From Sphingobacterium sp. JB170 (GTDB lineage: Bacteria; Bacteroidota; Bacteroidia; Sphingobacteriales; Sphingobacteriaceae): 55,367 nucleotides of DNA. Positions 53,264-55,367 of the stretch are shown here, in pieces. Location: assembly GCF_900163865.1 (NCBI RefSeq), contig NZ_FUKU01000039.1, forward strand, positions 1-55,367, in the 5' to 3' direction. Position numbers and translations under genes: made by a program. The notes beneath the pieces are model-generated. The model was given only the letters and a program-made list of their open reading frames with translations, was not told the origin of the DNA and ran no database searches. The number at the start of each line of letters is the position of its first letter. The stretch's first letter is position 1.

Positions 53264-53925
53264 TTTACTTGAATTTTAGAGCGTTATTTAATACTGCTAA
53301 TTTCGGCATAATGCTATCTAGTGTCTTTATACTATTTCGTGTTTTATTTGTAAGATTTTAGACTTTAACTCTTCGTCACCTACGTGCATTCACAATAACC
53401 GAAACTCATCGCTAACGCAGCGACCATACGAGACAATGAAATTCCAAAAAAACTGGAATAATAAGCCTGCCGTAAAGGGAATACCCAATATATTACAGAT
53501 AAACGCGAACAATATTTCAGCTTTATATTTTTTGGATACCCTCTCCTCAACGTCAACAACCCTTCAATATACTAAAGCACAACCTTTTTATCAAATCTGA
53601 TTCAATTTATTTTATTGACTTTTAGCGTTTTATAGATGTTGTCATCGTAAGTTTGTTAGATAATACTTTGAAATGCTCAAACAAAATAATATTTTGTTTG
53701 AGGTATTAACAGCGAGAAGAAATAAGACCGTTATCTGTACTAAATTTTTTATGTAAATTTACTTTCAATAAATAAATCCGTTTTTAATTTATCAAAACAA
53801 GCGCCGGTTCAGCTGAATTGTCGTTCGCATTTTTTTTTAATAGCTGCCCAAAGGCAGTGGAAAAATGATGCTCATCTATTATATTTCGCAGAACTTTAAG
53901 CGACATATGGAGTAGAAAAGTGATG
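53264..53925. other. Structured non-coding gap upstream of the unknown lipoprotein
   Basis: No gene is recognised. Elements present: a near-perfect palindrome CTCAAACAAAAT-AAT-ATTTTGTTTGAG at 53676-53702; the 10-bp palindrome TTCAGCTGAA at 53808-53817; and a small hairpin CTGCC/GGCAG at 53844-53857. A terminator-like hairpin follows at 53926-53950. The last two could belong to a small RNA or attenuated leader. Confidence 0.4.
53676..53702. promoter_or_regulatory. 12-bp-arm palindrome
   Basis: CTCAAACAAAAT and ATTTTGTTTGAG are exact complements with a 3-nt centre (AAT). It lies in a gene-free stretch about 280 nt before the lipoprotein start. It could be a dimeric-regulator operator or a terminator of either strand. 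Confidence 0.4.
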
Positions 53926-53950
53926 AAAAGCCGTTGCAAGAACGGTTTTT
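53926..53950 (+). terminator. Terminator-like hairpin in the lipoprotein leader
   Basis: AAAAGCCGTT pairs with AACGGTTTTT (one G-T) around GCAAG, ending in a T-run. It lies 34 nt upstream of the lipoprotein ATG and implies that a separate short transcript ends here, or that the lipoprotein leader is attenuated. Confidence 0.65.
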
Positions 53951-53984
53951 CACGGATTTGTCACAAAAAAACAAGATAAAAGCT

Positions 53985-54815
53985 ATGCATAAACTTAGAA
54001 CCATAATTTTAGCACAACTAGTAATTATTTTGCTCACAAGTGGATGTAGCGGGTACAAATTTTTGTCAAACGGCGTGATGGTAGATGAAGATCCAACTTA
54101 CTACAACGAGGACTCTCAAATTACATTCGAACTGTTTGGTGATTATACCCTGTATAATAAAGATACCGAAAAAGGTTTCTCAACCACAAAACTAAATCGG
54201 TTGGATAAGAAATTGTTGCGTAAACTTCGTGTTCCGAAACACGCTAAGGCGCTTTTTTCAGGCAGTCCAGGTATACAACCATTTTATAACGTAGTTGCAT
54301 TGGTCGAGCAAAATAATATCGACCAAAATTCGCAAAACTATCAAGGTTACGAGCAACTCATGGAAGGAGGTCAATTGTTGTATTACTACAAAAAATCCGA
54401 ACTGATGAACAAGCGAATCTATCATGCGATAATTCCACGAGCCACGGCCAACATTCATTTACTCTATTATCAAGATACGGACGACGAATGTGTGTACTGT
54501 GATATTGAGCGACTGGCTAAGATGAACAGTTCATCCACCGAGGGCAAGGAAATATCTTATCCACACACAACTTTTGCAGCACCGAATGGTTCGGAAAAAA
54601 CTGTTCAAATAGAGATTCCACAGCGCAAGAAAGCTGACGATTTGGGTGTTGTCAAATTTTACGATACAAGCAAACGCATGTTTCTTGGCTTTTCTGTAAT
54701 CCAAGGAAAGCAGAATACCGTAACATTCTCGCTCCCTCCCGGTAATTACAGTTGGAAGTACACAGCGCTGAATGGACACCTCCTATCAGAAGATACGTTA
54801 ACTATTCAGCCTTAG
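53985..54815 (+). CDS. Unrecognised lipoprotein
   Basis: This 276-aa protein has a clear lipoprotein signal (MHKLRTIILAQLVIILLTSGC, Cys21). The ATG at 53985 is chosen over an extension beginning inside a terminator hairpin at 53934. The mature part is rich in Tyr, Asn and acidic residues (DEDPTYYNEDSQITFELFGDYTLYNKDTEKGFST), includes a CVYCD pair of cysteines, and ends in a beta-rich 'FSLPPGNYSWKYTALNGHLLSEDTLTIQP' segment like an Ig or PEGA-type domain. I do not recognise the family. Its stop codon is directly followed by the start of a truncated C39-peptidase exporter frame, so it may once have belonged to a peptide-export cluster. Confidence 0.75.
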   Translation: MHKLRTIILAQLVIILLTSGCSGYKFLSNGVMVDEDPTYYNEDSQITFELFGDYTLYNKDTEKGFSTTKLNRLDKKLLRKLRVPKHAKALFSGSPGIQPFYNVVALVEQNNIDQNSQNYQGYEQLMEGGQLLYYYKKSELMNKRIYHAIIPRATANIHLLYYQDTDDECVYCDIERLAKMNSSSTEGKEISYPHTTFAAPNGSEKTVQIEIPQRKKADDLGVVKFYDTSKRMFLGFSVIQGKQNTVTFSLPPGNYSWKYTALNGHLLSEDTLTIQP

Positions 54816-54950
54816 ATGGATATTTCGTTACCTAGCAGCTTTCCCAAGTACCGACAATTCGGCAGCATGGATTGTGATCCAGGATCCCTCAAAATGATTG
54901 CCAGATATGACGTCCCTAAATTCGCGATGCGAGCACTTCGAAAAAAATAG
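54816..54950 (+). pseudogene. Stump of a C39-peptidase ABC exporter gene
   Basis: An ATG directly after the lipoprotein stop opens a 44-codon frame: MDISLPSSFPKYRQFGSMDC then DPGSLKMIARYDVPKFAMRALRKK, ending at TAG. It matches the start of peptidase-containing bacteriocin exporters (FPxYxQxDxMDCGPTCLxMIAKYYGxxxSLxxLRxK), with the catalytic Cys kept but G-to-D and C-to-S changes around it. The rest of the C39 domain, the membrane domain and the ATPase are absent downstream. It is therefore a truncated remnant; a functional 44-aa peptide is much less likely. Confidence 0.6.
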
Positions 54951-55367
54951 ATATCGAACGAAAAGGCGGATCGAAATTTGAAAATAAATAATCCTGCATT
55001 GGAAGATCGATGCCTGAATACCAAAAGTATTTTCGCCAACTACTTAGATTATCTTTTATTCGATCATTTTGTTAGAAACGGACACAGGTCAGAAGTATTC
55101 TTCAAGGTGTGATAGGAATATAAGGTTATAAACAATTCCATCCAGGGTTCACAGCGTAGATGACAGAATTGTCAGTATACATCATCCCACGTACGTCCTA
55201 TCGTAAGGGGAAATTCTGCAGCAAAAGTGGAGTTCGGAGCAAAGATCAACGTCTCGTTCGTTTCTAGGTTTGCGTTCCTTGAAACGGGATGCTTACAATA
55301 AAAGAGTACGGTTCACTAGTGTCCCATTAAAATTGGGACGTTTTAAAAATTAAATAAATTTGGCCCA
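54951..55367. other. Non-coding right edge, possible insertion-sequence end
   Basis: No intact gene is seen. The last 50 nt contain GTCCCA/TGGGAC (55321-55326 and 55334-55339), a 6-bp inverted repeat around an AT loop, in a context (TAGTGTCCCATTAAAA...) reminiscent of an IS terminus. The sequence ends before this can be decided. Scattered short frames do not join into the missing part of the exporter. Confidence 0.3.

Overview
The window reads as chromosomal DNA of a Bacteroidota bacterium, most likely family Sphingobacteriaceae (Sphingobacterium/Olivibacter/Pedobacter relatives). The reasons are SusC/SusD proteins, a PUL sensor of the hybrid-two-component (HTCS) class, many predicted promoters of the Bacteroidota type (-7 box TAnnTTTG), a serine palmitoyltransferase very like the Sphingobacterium enzyme, and families largely confined to this phylum (DUF4954, DUF4886, PepSY-like DUF2874, DUF3347). 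All calls come from reading the sequence; no database search was run.

Left part (1-17.8 kb), mostly housekeeping. A tight five-gene minus-strand operon (4769-339) encodes serine palmitoyltransferase, a GNAT-like candidate ceramide synthase, an extended-SDR candidate ceramide reductase, a CDP-alcohol phosphatidyltransferase and a GtrA-like membrane protein: a sphingolipid backbone plus probable head-group locus. Next come smpB, an AraC regulator divergent from aldehyde dehydrogenase / DUF779 / old yellow enzyme, a thioesterase, a membrane-embedded MutS-like ATPase, pcm, a DUF4886 secreted protein, and a glmS-DUF4954 pair.

Middle part (18-41 kb), a polysaccharide utilisation locus. It holds a GH2 beta-galactosidase with a discoidin tail, three GH43 lipoproteins (one arabinanase-like), SusC, SusD, a GH105 unsaturated-galacturonyl hydrolase, and a two-component sensor/regulator. 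The sensor is an HTCS split into two genes (propeller histidine kinase, then REC-AraC). The enzyme set suggests pectic rhamnogalacturonan I with arabinan/galactan side chains. GTATCA repeats in the two divergent control regions are candidate binding sites for the AraC-domain regulator.

A 3.4-kb patch (about 31.95-35.38 kb) sits between GH105 and the third GH43. It carries unrelated genes: a frameshifted DUF4405 gene, an SDR/TetR pair with three matching operators, and a decayed Crp/Fnr regulator. It is bracketed by an imperfect inverted repeat and looks like cargo inserted into the PUL.

Right part (41-55 kb). A zinc alcohol dehydrogenase; an SRPBCC/ArsR/DinB operon with two clear tandem operators; a large secreted TPR protein; a PhoB-like two-component system followed by two paralogous PepSY-like exported proteins; a copper pair (DUF3347 plus a multicopper oxidase with a C-terminal CopB-like extension); and an unrecognised lipoprotein directly followed by the stump of a C39-peptidase exporter. 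The edge is non-coding and may touch an insertion sequence.
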